A DNA stretch of 64,000 bases. Origin: Sebastes aleutianus (Eukaryota; Chordata; Actinopteri; Perciformes; Sebastidae). The DNA is taken from contig CAKAKS010000039.1 in the NCBI GenBank assembly GCA_916700875.1, positions 27,684,315-27,748,314 on the forward strand. Reading direction: 5' to 3'. The notes beneath the pieces were generated by a model. It worked only from the letters and a program-made list of their open reading frames with translations. It searched no databases and was not told the DNA's origin. A program made the position numbers and the translations under genes. Positions 1 through 11,700 of this stretch are shown piece by piece; position 1 is the stretch's first letter; each line of letters starts with the position of its first letter.

Positions 1-749
1 GCAGCTGCCATGTATCCAAATTGACTACAGCTGTCATTGTCCTAAGCAAATGAGTGAGATTTAAATGATTCAACGTCAACATTTAAGCCTACAGGTGGTG
101 GGTATAGGGTGAGAGAGTCCAGTGATACTAGGCTGTGATTCCAGGACACCCAAAAATGTTTGGATATAGGGAGCATGTTAACTAGTTTCCTTCAGCACTA
201 GTATTTTAAATGTTAGTGATGTTACTGTAGATCAGGATTTTTAGTTATTGTTTGTCTCTAAACTGTGTAAGGAATAAAAGTCACTTTTGCCACTTGATGG
301 GAGCTTTAAAACAGCTCATTTTATGTGTGCTTTGCAAAAACGGTATTCATACTTGATGTTATAGCCACCTATTCTTTTGAGGAGTGTAGATTTTTGTATG
401 TAAAGTTTATTTTTTTGTTTGTCATATTGCTCTGACATAAATTCAAATTTGTTTCTATGGGGAAACGATCTGGTGGAAATTACATAAAACAGTCATCTAC
501 TATAAGACCATCAAGTTATTAAAAACAGCCCTGGAGCCAGAACGGGCTTTTCAGTTGCCTTCTTTCTGTGTTCATTCATTTCAAGAATTTGGTACCTGTC
601 GGTGAGGATTTCTCCAACTTTTCATGCCACTAAATTTTTTAGGTCTCATAATTGTCCTATACTCAGCGGTTCCAGATATGTCAAGTTTGTGAGTATAGTA
701 CAGTATTTTTCTATTCAATTTAATTCTCAAGAGCATGAAAGGGAGCTCT

Positions 750-1150
750 TACTGCTCCCTCATCATGCTCTTATAGGCCTTCACCTTGAGCTAACTACCA
801 GATCCTCAGTCCGGTAAATTTTTTCTTCAGTTCGTGGTATGGCGTTTTAAATTAACATGTTTTAATGTTTTCAGTGATAACTAGGTTTGATATATTGATT
901 GCATTAAATGTCAATGTGAACAAACACTTTTAGTTTATTGATGCTCTTGTCACTCTTTACTTCTCAGCCTCCTCCAGGCAGTGCTGCAGGTCCTCAGCAG
1001 CGACTTCCCTTGAATCATCACATGCCCGATGGGAACATATTATTTGATTTGTGAATTAGTTAAGGAATGTTTGCATGCACTCAATAGCATCACCAGCTGC
1101 TCAAAAACTGCACAACCTCTCTCTGTCTATTTCAGAGGATCACTTAGATC
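750..1150 (-). pseudogene. Relic of a second myosin heavy chain gene (three rod-exon scraps)
   Basis: Three short stretches match rod exons of the intact gene, in the same order and orientation. 753-830 resembles the exon at 3712-3807 (shared ataggccttcacc-type core and accagatcct). 961-1008 resembles 4149-4196 with only a few mismatches over 48 nt (ttctcagcct, gtgctgcaggtcct). About 1098-1140 resembles the exon at 4588-4791 (ctctctctgtct followed by a ttccagag-like end). Spacing is compressed (+208 and +342 against about +390 and +880), the exon between the first two is not recognisable, and the reading frame is broken. This is a decayed tandem duplicate, not an alternative exon set. Confidence 0.75.
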
Positions 1151-1544
1151 TATGCCACCTGTTGACTGACTCTACTCATAGTGAGGGTTGTACTTGTGTG
1201 ATGTGTGTTAATTCCATAATTCCACTAGTATCCTTAGTTAATGCAATTTAGTTGTAACAGGAAACAGATTTACAAAATAATGTATATGGAACACCATAGT
1301 TTGATTTCAAAGCAATAGTAATGCTATTGAAATGTAATGACTTAAAATAATCCACATGTACTTAATAAGAACTCAATTCAATATTTACTTAACGTGAAAC
1401 TATTTCATCATGTAAGGAATTAGTGAAAATGTGTTATGCATACTTAACTTTAGTTATTGTAGAAAACATATTGCTCTAATACACATCATATTGTATAACA
1501 GTACTATAATTGCACTACATTGGTCCGAAGCATCTTAGTAGATG

Positions 1545-1710
1545 ATTTCACCACAAACATGAGCTTCATAGGTCTTTTACCACACTCACAGACTTGGATT
1601 GGAGTCCTTGTGTTGAATGTGTTTTGCTTACAAAGCAGAAGTTAAATATGGGACACATGCCAAATATGGTTAGGTTGACAGCTGTTGCTAACATGAGTGA
1701 CACTTGTTGC
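1545..1710. repeat. Block shared with 15285-15440 (copy near the myosin relic)
   Basis: This block and 15285-15440 share collinear words in the same orientation: ggtctt..accacact, ttgcttacaaagca, and tgccaaatatggt followed by agg.tgacag. One copy lies just beyond the myosin relic and the other about 1.6 kb upstream of the intact myosin start. That fits the 5' flanks of two tandem myosin units, although a dispersed repeat is also possible. Confidence 0.6.
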
Positions 1711-3170
1711 TAGTACATACATCTTATGTTTCAGGTTTCCGTTGGCAAAGGCACATCCTTGATTTGTGATAATCCCTATTTAAAATAGGTAACTTTAATC
1801 CATCTCACAGATTGTTTAATTTGTTAGATTAAAAAATACTAAATTGAGAAAAATGCTTCAAAATGAAATCAGTTGAGCAATACTGTTTACATTATGCCAA
1901 TAGTTTCATAAGAAATAAATAATGAAAAAATATATAACTACTACTTGAGTTTAGGTGTAAGAGATATGCCGGTGCTATTCACACTCATATGTCAAGCTAT
2001 TAACACTTCAACTAGCTGCAGACATAGCTTCAAGTCCAGTTTTGGCATGCAGTGCACTTTGAATGTCAACCTCATTCCAGTTGTTGAGCAATACAATTTT
2101 TAAATGTCACAGGCAATAGTGTTGAACTTGCAGTGTGAAATACACTGAAAATTTCCAATTTAAATTGTCACAGAATAAAGTCACAGGATTTTGTAATTTG
2201 CAATCTGAAAAAAAGGCTGTTAAGAATGATTTACATTCAGAAATTTTTAATTTACTTTGAAAATTAAGTGTACCCTATAATCAATCACATCACACTTTCA
2301 ACCGTTCGATAATTATATTTGAATATATGTTTAAATGTGTGTGTGCACACTGTGTTTGAGGAGAGTCAGGACACCTCAAAACAGTTATAGAGCAGCTGAC
2401 ACAATGTCATATTTGATTTGCTCCTTAACCGTGTGATAAAGACATCAAGTCAGATCATTCAGTGCATGGCTTTGTGGCGTGCCTGATTTATATAAATGTT
2501 ATTGTCATTGTATATGATATAACTAGTTTTCCTTCTGCCTATTTTATTCAATATTTATATAGTTGGATTTAATATGTAGTGACAACTTGTGTTGATTTTG
2601 TGAACAAATGTGGCTCACTGCTTTCTGGTCAGAGCCAATTATGAGTATACAAGTTGTGGTTCTAGGATACCAGAGTTTATTGTGCTGTCTCAGTCTTGCT
2701 TGAGGCCTCCAAAGATAGCTCACAAGTGAGAGCTCGTCTTGGATTAGGTAATTATTTGTATCTATTTTTGTGCCTGCTTTCCAGGTTAGGATTAAAGTGA
2801 TTTAATTGACGCATTTGTTTTTTTCCCCTTGTTTCCTTGTTAGCTGCTCATACCACCTTCACCTCAGATGTTAAGGATATTTGTAGCCACTGGTTGGCTG
2901 AAAACGTTGTAATGTGTTACAGTGATCCCACCTCAAGCGGCTTTAACATTGTGTTATAAAACAGCCTATTTTATGTTTTACAAACAAAATTAGTCTGTAA
3001 TAATTAACAACTGTAAAAATGTTAGTTATCGTTATAGCTTTTTTTTTTTACATGATTTTCAAGTCCAAAGAAAAAAGTGTTATTCAAATCTCACATCAAC
3101 TACCTTTCACGAGAAACAAAGATGAAAGTATTACAGACATAATTTCAGATCAACAGCTTAACCTTTATTG
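1711..3170. other. Non-coding AT-rich stretch between relic and myosin 3' end
   Basis: There is no exon-like reading frame, RNA gene or clear terminal inverted repeat. The short open frames here have no family resemblance. A GTGTGTGTGCACAC tract near 2335 is the only simple repeat noted. Confidence 0.5.
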
Positions 3171-3173
3171 TTT

Positions 3174-3179
3174 CAACAT
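3174..3179 (-). terminator. Candidate polyadenylation signal of the myosin gene
   Basis: AATAAA on the minus strand lies about 45 nt beyond the TAA stop. Short 3' UTRs are usual for sarcomeric myosin heavy chain transcripts, so cleavage near 3150-3165 is likely. No other AATAAA is nearer to the stop. Confidence 0.6.
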
Positions 3180-3224
3180 TATATCATATTATATGATTGA
3201 ACACGGTGAAACTGTCAGTGGGCT

Positions 3225-6200
3225 TTACTCAGCTGCTTCTTTTCCCTGTGAAAAACAGATAAATGGTTTGTGTGAGTTTGAATAAACTTTAGGTGACAAT
3301 AATTTTAATCAGTTAATTTTATAGAATTTAAACTTAACGCTTTGTAAGGTGAATATGATACTGCAAAGAATCTGCTCTAACATATTGACATATGCTGTAT
3401 ATATCATAGAATGATGATTGCTATTTTTGTTATTTTTCACTAAACTGACATATATTTACCTTGCCAGAGTCGCGGCTTTTTGCTCTCAGCTTGTTGACCT
3501 GTGACTCTGCAATGTCAGCGCGCTCCTCGGCCTCTTCCAGCTCATGCTGGACCTTCCTGCACTTGGACAGATGAACGTTGGCCTGCTCCTCCTGGAATAC
3601 AAGACAGAAAAATGTTTAAATGTTAAAAAAGATCCATTGGTCTACTGTGCATGAAATAACCATGACTTAGTATCAAGTCATCAGTGTTGAAAAGGAATAT
3701 GTTTTCCTTACCGCCTCCTCAGACTGCCTCTTGTAGGCCTTCACTTTGAGCTGCAACTTGTCAACCAGATCCTGCAGCCTGGTAACATTTTTCTTGTCCT
3801 CCTCAGTCTGTAAAAGAGAATATAGATTTGCATGTTTAAATATTTGTAATGGTAAGTATATTAGATCATTTGTACTGTACATGTTAACTATCAAAGTGAC
3901 TGTACCTGATAGGTGAGCTCTTTCACCCTCCTCTCATATTTGCGGACACCCTTAATTGCATCTGCTCCACGTCTCTGCTCAGTCTCAACCTCTGTCTCCA
4001 GCTCACGCACCTTTGAAAAACAATAAGACAATTAGTAAGTATCCATATTTTTAGATGTGATTCTTCAGATGTGCAAATCTTAACATAACTTTCTTACCCT
4101 AGACTCAAGTTTCTGGAGCTGCTTCTTGCCACCCTTCATGGCCAGGTTCTCAGCCTCATCCAGGCGGTGCTGCAGGTCCTTAACAGCGACCTCTAGGTTC
4201 TTCTTCATCCTCTCCAGGTGAGCGCTAGTATCCTGCTCCTTCTTCAGCTCCTCAGCCATCATAGCAGCCTAAAGGAGACAGCATAAAATACTAATGAGAA
4301 ATATCTTGAAAAAACACATTGGAGTAGAAGTAAGACCAAATTTAATTTAAACCTACATCAGTGATGGCCTTCTTGGCCTTCTCCTCTGCATTTCTTGCTT
4401 CCTGAACAGTGTCATCCACTTCACCCTGGACCTGGACCAGGTCAGACTCAAGCTTCTTCTTGGTGTTCAGAAGGCTTGTGTTCTAAAAGTTGAAAAAGAT
4501 TTAGTCATTTAATTTATCATGTGCCTCACGTTATTTAGAATCTAATTCGATTTTTTAATTATTGAAGAAATGATTAGGTTTGTTCACCTGAGAGTGCAGA
4601 AGTCCAACACGCTCACTGGCGTCCACAAGCTCCTGCTCAGCGATCTTGCGGCTTCTCTCTGTCTGTTCCAGAGCAGCTCTAAGTTCCTCAATTTCAGCCA
4701 CCATGAGACCGTTCCTGCGATCCACCATAGCAGCTTGTTCCTTGAAGTCTTCCTGGGCTCTGACAGCATCATCAAGGTGCAGTTGTGCATCCTAGTGAAA
4801 ACATTCCAGGAAAATATTCACATGAATGCCAAAATGTACCTGCACTGACCATAGTCTGTGCAACAACTGTGTGTCTTACAATACCTTCAGCTGTGCTTGC
4901 ACATTCCTCAGCTGCTTCTGGGACTCAGCTGCCTGGCGATTGGCGTGGCTCAGCTGAATCTCCATCTCATTCAGGTCTCCCTCCATCTTCTTCTTGACTC
5001 TCAGGGCATCGTTCCTGCTCCTGACCTCAGAATCCAGATTGCTCTGCATGGAGTCAGTCACCCTCTGGCTGTTCCTCTTGATCTGCTCCATCTCCTCATC
5101 TTTCTCTGCCAGCTTCCTGTCCACCTCACCCTTAATCTGGTTGAGCTCCAGTTGGACACGCAGGATCTTAGACTCTTCGTGTTCCAGAGTTCCCTGATGA
5201 TATCAAAGAATGAAATATTCATATCTGCCTTCAAACCTTTTATTGTACATTTGTCCATGATTTACTTTTTTTTTTCATAAGATCTCTCCAGAAAAAAATG
5301 TACCTCAGCCTCTTCAAGAGCTGTCTGGATCTCAGACTTCTCCGTCTCCACCTGCTTCTTGGACTTCTCCAGCTCATGGATGCTCTTGCCAGTCTCGCCA
5401 ATCTGTTCAGTCAGATCTGAGATCTCCTCTGCAGAGAGATACATGTGTTTTATATTGTTAAGATGTTAAAATGTAAAATAGAAGTATTTAATTCTAACAT
5501 ATCCACACGTGTTGAATACAATGCAACTGTTACATAATGTAAAACTCACGTTGCAAGTTCTTGTTTTCACGCTTCATGGTCTCCAGCTGATCCAGAGCTT
5601 CCTCATAAGAGTTCTTCATCTTGAACAGCTCAGTGCTAAGAGAACGAGCCTCCTTCTGTGCTCCCTCAAGCTCTGCCTGACCCTCCTCGTACTTCTGTTT
5701 CCACTCTGCCAACACCTTAATGTCATAATTAATACAGTTCAGTTGGTTAGCAACATCAAGACAAATAAATATATCTATATCATGTTTGTATGGCCTGGCC
5801 ACACAAAGTAAACAATGCTACCTTGTCAAAGTTCCTCTGCTTCTTGTCCAGGTTGGCAGCCAGACCATTGGCCCTCTCCACATCAATCATGAGGTCCTCC
5901 ACCTCACTCTGGAGCCTCTGTTTGGTTTTCTCAAGAGAAGCACACTTGGAATTCACTGCCTCAATCTGTTCCTCAGCCTCCTGAAGGCGCTGGGCCAGCT
6001 TTTTCCTGTTTGGAAAAGGTAAGATTTGTCTCTCAGTCAAATTGTTAAAGTTACAAATACTTATTCCAGATATGTTTGCATATATTAAATACAAATAATT
6101 ACATCTTTTTTAGAACCTAAATGAACATATGAAAGATGCTATATTCTAAAATGTATGCCCCAAAATAATACACTGAACACATTTAAAATGTTTGGATACC

Positions 6201-8774
6201 ATTGTTTAAATGCAAGTATTGACAAAAACAATGCAGTTGTCAGTTGAGCTATGCTAAAATGCTTCACTTCTGAACTGGCCATTTAATTGTTTGAATGTTA
6301 CTCACTTGGATTCCTCAAGCTCCTCAGTGCGCTGGATAGCATCAGTTTCATACTTAGTTCTCCACTGAGCCACCTCGCTGTTGGCCTTGGACATTCCACG
6401 CTGCAGTTCAGCCTTGGCCTCCTGCTCTTCCTCAAACTGCTCCCTCAGCAGATCACAGTCATGGCGAGCTGATTGCAGTCCATGGGCAAGAGCATTCTTG
6501 GCCTGGTGTAAGAAATATTATTGAATTCACAAAATGTCCTCATCCCAAACAAATAATACCAATACACACTTAGTTGTGGTTTCTTACCTTAACCTCCTCT
6601 TCAGTCTGTCTCTTCAGCTCCTCAATCTGCTGTGTGTAGGCCTGTTTGCCTCTGGTCAGCTGGGAGACGAGAGCTTCTTTCTCTTCAATTTGACGGCTGA
6701 ACTCACCTAGTGTGGAAGATGTCACAATACATTAGTTTGTGTTACGTCTCTCAATAACCTACAAAACATTTCATTCATTGATAACGTGTAGATACCATTT
6801 TCTGTTAGGAGACGTGCTTTCTGTGCACTCGTGTCATTGATTTGACGGACATTTTCATCATTCTTGGTCTTCAGTTCACTAAGTTGGTCCTCAAGAGTAC
6901 GGCACATCTTTTCAAGATTTCCCTAATGAGGAAAAGACAAATGAGAACCGTGATCAGATTTTATTTATAATGTTAATTACCTTATTTATTACTGTAATTT
7001 GTGTATAAAATAGCATGTAATGCATTGTGTACCTTTGCTTTAGCAACAGCCTCCATGTTGCTGGAGAGGTCATCAATCTCCATCTTGTATTCACTCTTTT
7101 CCTTCTCAAGCTTCTGCTTAACACGCTGGAGGTTGTCAATCTGCTCTCCCAGCTCAGCAACGCTGTCAGCCTGCTTCTTGCGAAGAGCAGCAGCAGTGGC
7201 TTCATGCTGCAGAGTGGATTCCTCAAGGTCACGACGGAGCTTCTGGAACTCAGCCTCCCGCTTCTTGTTCATCTCAATCTGAGCAGCAGTGGCACCACCG
7301 GCCTCCTCCAGCCTCTCACTGATCTCCTCAAGTTCCCTGGAGAGGTCAGCTCTCTGCTTCTCAACCTTGGCACGAGCAGCGCGCTCAGCCTCAATCTCCT
7401 CCTCCAGTTCCTCAATACGAGCCTGTTGAATGTAGATGTAACGTCTTTCAGTAAACTTTCACTTTTAATACAGAAAATAGGAAATGTATACAGTAATTTT
7501 TTGTGTAACACAATATGTCACCTGAAGCTCCTTGATCTTCTTCTGAAGCTGAGCACCCATTGACTGCTCATCTTCAATCTTGCTGAGGAACTGACTGATT
7601 TCAAAGTCCTTCCTGTGAGAGTGATAGTTAAAGTATAGAGTTCATGCAGTTGACCACAATTCTTAAAATAATTATTGTTGTACAAATTAAAAAACTATAT
7701 TACTTTTTAAGTTTCTCATCAGACTGCTGCTTGTCATTTTCAAGATCCATGACGGATTCCTGGGACAGTTTCAGATCACCCTCAAGCTTTCTCTTGGCTC
7801 TCTCAAGGTCCATACGCAGCTTCTTCTCTTGCTCCAGAGAACCTTCAAGCTGTACAAATAATATGAGTTTTTAATTATCACATTCAAGAAGAAACTTGCT
7901 TTTCCAATCCAAGTGTCTTTGTAAACTTACATCATCCACTTGCTGCTCAAGCTTGGTCTTGGCCTTGGTCAGAGTATTGACTTTGTCTTCCTCAGCCTGC
8001 AGGTCATCAAGAGTCTGCTGATGAGCCTCCTGAAGGGCTTTCTTTTCCTTGGTCAGCTTAGCAATGCTCTCATCCTGAGAGGCCATTTCCTCGGTCAGGT
8101 TCTTTACCTAAGTGTGCAAGAAAGTACTTGTCAATAAATGGTAATCACTATAATTGTACTTGATCTGATGGACTGATTATTATTTACGAACCTTGTTCTC
8201 AGTGGCATGTTTCTCCTTCTCCACTTTGGCCAAGGTAAGCTCCAGGTCATCAATATCCTTCTTGAGCTCAGAGCATTCATCCTCCAGCTTTCTCTTCTTG
8301 GCAGTGAGCTCAGCATTGATTTCCTCTTCATCCTCCAGTCTCTCAGTTGTCTCTTTGAGTTTGGCCTCCATCTGGATCTTACTCTTGATAAGTCCCTCAC
8401 ATCTCTCCTCAGCATCTGACAGATTCTCTCCTTCCTAGTCCATTTAATGAAATTATATGTTACCACATCAACATTGAAAAACGCTGAAAAGCACAACTGC
8501 CTGTTGATGTGTACTTACAGATGCGACTTGCAGCTGCAGATCATTCTTCTCCTGCAGAAGGGACACCATCTTCTCCTCCAGTTCCTTCTTCTTTGCCAGG
8601 GCAGTAGCCAAGTCAGTTTTCATCTTATCATAGTTCTCCTTCATATTTGCCAGCTCCTTCTCAGTTTCAGCAGTCTTCAGCAGAGGCTTGATCTTGTAGT
8701 ACACCTTCATCCATGGCCAGTGTTTCACATTCATGAACGAGCGGACATTGTACTGGATAGTATATACGGCATCC
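3225..8774 (-). CDS. Myosin light-chain-binding end and coiled-coil rod exons (about residues 803-1930)
   Basis: Twenty exons encode the last part of the lever arm (FMNVKHWPWMKVYYKIKPLL), the invariant head-rod proline (about residue 833), and an uninterrupted heptad-repeat coiled coil of about 1100 residues (S2 then light meromyosin) with the alternating charge blocks needed for filament assembly. The rod contains no other proline that I noticed. The last coding exon is tiny (21 nt, 3225-3245) and encodes the non-helical tailpiece GKEAAE and stop; a short non-helical tail is normal for fast fish myosins. The preceding exon (3460-3591) ends ...KSRDSGK. Confidence 0.94.
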
Positions 8775-11700
8775 CTGTGTAAAAGAAGTTGCTGTTAGGG
8801 GCAAAGTAATATTCATTATTCATCCCATGACTGTGCAAGTCAAAATGTACTGTTTTCAACATGCCTGGTCGCCGTCATTTTCACAAACTCCTTTCTCATG
8901 AGGTAAGCACGGCACAAAGCCTGAGTCATGGTGACCAGAGACGCCAGTTTTTCATCTCTCATCTCCTCAAGAGTACCCAGCAGACCAGCCTTGAAGAACA
9001 CCTGAACAAAGAGAAAATATAAATTTACTGTGTGTCTGCACTATACACTGTACTAAACATTAAATTAGAAAGGATTTAGGGAACAATTACTCCACACAAT
9101 CATCTAAATGTCTTACATTATTAAGAACATTTTTTTTATTGCATCAGGATCAGGATATGTGTCAAAATACTGTAGACAGTGAAAGACACTGATAAATGGC
9201 TGATGACATCTGTGCTTTTTGAAGGAAACTTCAGTCCTGCGTTTGCACTTTTAGTAGTGCTAATTTTGTCAAATTTTAAGTGAGTCAGACTCATGATAAC
9301 CAAGTTATAGTCATTTAAATGGCCATTCAGTTTAATTATAATTCTGAAGCATCACCTTAGACAGGATGCCGTCAAGTTTTAAAGGATCACTTGGTGTACA
9401 AGGCAAAATGTAAACTGCCCCAACAATGTCCACATGGTGGCGCAATTTCTCTATTTCTATCCCTTTACTCCTTCCTTGGCCCATGACCAAATTTCCCATC
9501 ACAATCATTTAAATTGGGTAAAAACTTCTTGAGATACTCTTCCATCTAACAGTCTTAAAAATGGACTGACTATCCTTAGTAAGTACTCTTAAGTATATGA
9601 ATGCAATCAAGGTGCTTACCTTGGTGTGTCCGAATTTGTACTCGTCATGAGGAACATCAATTGATCCAAGAAGCTTCTCTGAAGCCTTCTTGTTGTCAAT
9701 GAACTGTCCCTCAGGGATGACACTGGCATTCAGTACCTTGTACCTTTTTATGAGATAATTAATGGTCAGTGTGAGCATTTTATTTCAATAATCTGCATCA
9801 AATTGTTATTAAAATGTCCATTGATACCTCTGTTTGAAGTCAGCATAGATGATTCTGCTGGGGAAACCTTTTCTGCAGATTCTAATACCCTCCAGCACAC
9901 CGTTACACCTGAGCTGGTGGATAACCAGGAAGTTCTCCATGAGACCTGTAAAAAAGACATTTCATAATAACTTCTTTGGATAAATAGTCTCAGTTGAAGC
10001 GGCCCCATTTTAAGTAAACCATACCAACAAAGTGTCGAGATTATGATCTTTATGTACCTGGAGTCTTTGACTCATTGGGAATCAGGCAGCGCACAAAGTG
10101 AGGATGGGTGGCCCTCAAGTTAGTCATCAGCTTGCCCAAGTTCTCCTGTAGATGTAAAATGGTGACTTTTGTCATAAAATGCCACAATTGTGAACTTGAC
10201 TGTAAACTGAGATATATAGGATACATTTGCAAAGTTAAACCTTACCCTAAACTGTGAAGACACAGTCTGCATAGAACCACCCTTCTTCTTGCCTCCCTTC
10301 TTGGAAGCCTCTGTTGATAATTTTAAGTAGACATGCTTTTTTAGAACAACACATCAAATTTATATGAACACATGCTACTGTTGAAAACATTCAGTATCTA
10401 TAACCTTAAAATGTGTTTTAGTTTACTGTGGAAACTTTCATACCCTCAACAACAGGAGGATACAGAACAGGCAGCAGTTTCACTGAGGACTTCTGGTACA
10501 GCTGAATGACAGACTCATTCAGTGGATCCTTGTTCTTGTCCAGCCAGCCAGAGATATTGTAGTCCACGGTACCAGCATAGTGCACCATGGAGAAGTGGCC
10601 CTCAACCTTGCCTTTGGAGGGCTTTGGCTTCTCAAATGCTTTGTTTTTGCCAAGATGCTGGTCATACAGCTTGTTCTTGAAGGATGTGTCTGTGGCCTTG
10701 GGGAACATGCACTCCTCTTCAAGGATGGAGAAGATACCCATGGGCTTGAAAAAAGTGGGAACAAGTGTCATTGAGTGATACATTACGTCAAATTAAGAAC
10801 AATTACATATAATCACAAAAAGAAGTGATTACCTTTTCAATCAGCTCGATGCAGGCAGCCAAGTCCATGCCAAAGTCAATGAACTCCCAGATAATACCCT
10901 CCTTCTTGTACTCCTCTTGCTCCAGGACAAACATGGTGTGGTTGAAAAACTGTTGCAGTTTCTCATTGGTGAAGTTGATGCACAGCTGCTCCAGTGTGTT
11001 GAACTGCGAGGGGACAAATAATCAGTATAATCTCTTGAAGGCAATAAGAATGATTCTGTCATGGAAAGTATTGGCTGGTCAATTGTTGGAAATGAAGCTT
11101 ACATCAAAGATTTCAAAGCCAGCGATATCCAGGACACCGATGTAGAACTGCCTCGCCTGTTTAGTGTCCAACATCTGGTTGATACGGATGACCATCCACA
11201 AGAACATCCTCTCATAGATAGACTTGGCGAGGGCAGGCACTGAGTTCATCACCTAAATAAAAACAAGGATGTTATTTGATTGTCAGTCAATCATTTTGTA
11301 AAATAATGGATTACTAGTATTTTTAATTTGTGAGATAAATGAAACAAAAAATCCATCTAAGATGGTCCTTGACTTATTCTGCATTATGCATTTAGCGTTC
11401 AATGTGTAAAACTTATCGAAAATAGTAATAAATTGAACACTGACATTGCATTTCTTTGTTTCTAATAAATCCTACACTACCTTATTTTAGTAGAACTAAC
11501 TAAATAGTAGGATATTGGATATTGATAATTTATGTTTACCTGAGGTACAGTCTGTCCCTTGGTGACATACTCATTTCCGACTTTCACTCTGGGATAGCAC
11601 AGAGCCTTCAGCATGTCAGCCGAGTTCAGACCCAGCAAGTAAGCAACCTTGTCAGCCTCTGAAAATAGTTCAGTGATTTCCATCATGATATGAACAGAAA

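Noticed and set aside
4858..5280. A 140-codon open frame on the plus strand
   Set aside because: Antisense shadow of the 309-nt rod exon 4885-5193; leucine-rich only because the opposite strand encodes Glu/Lys coiled coil.
7027..7563. A 178-codon open frame on the plus strand
   Set aside because: It is the antisense of myosin rod exons at 7033-7422 and 7522-7612. High-GC coiled-coil coding DNA often leaves the opposite strand open. It runs across a real intron and has no domain.
8188..8434. Donor at 8187 giving a 247-nt myosin rod exon
   Set aside because: It would shift the frame. The donor AAG|GTTCGT at 8191 gives the family-standard 243 nt and joins correctly to VKNLTEEM.
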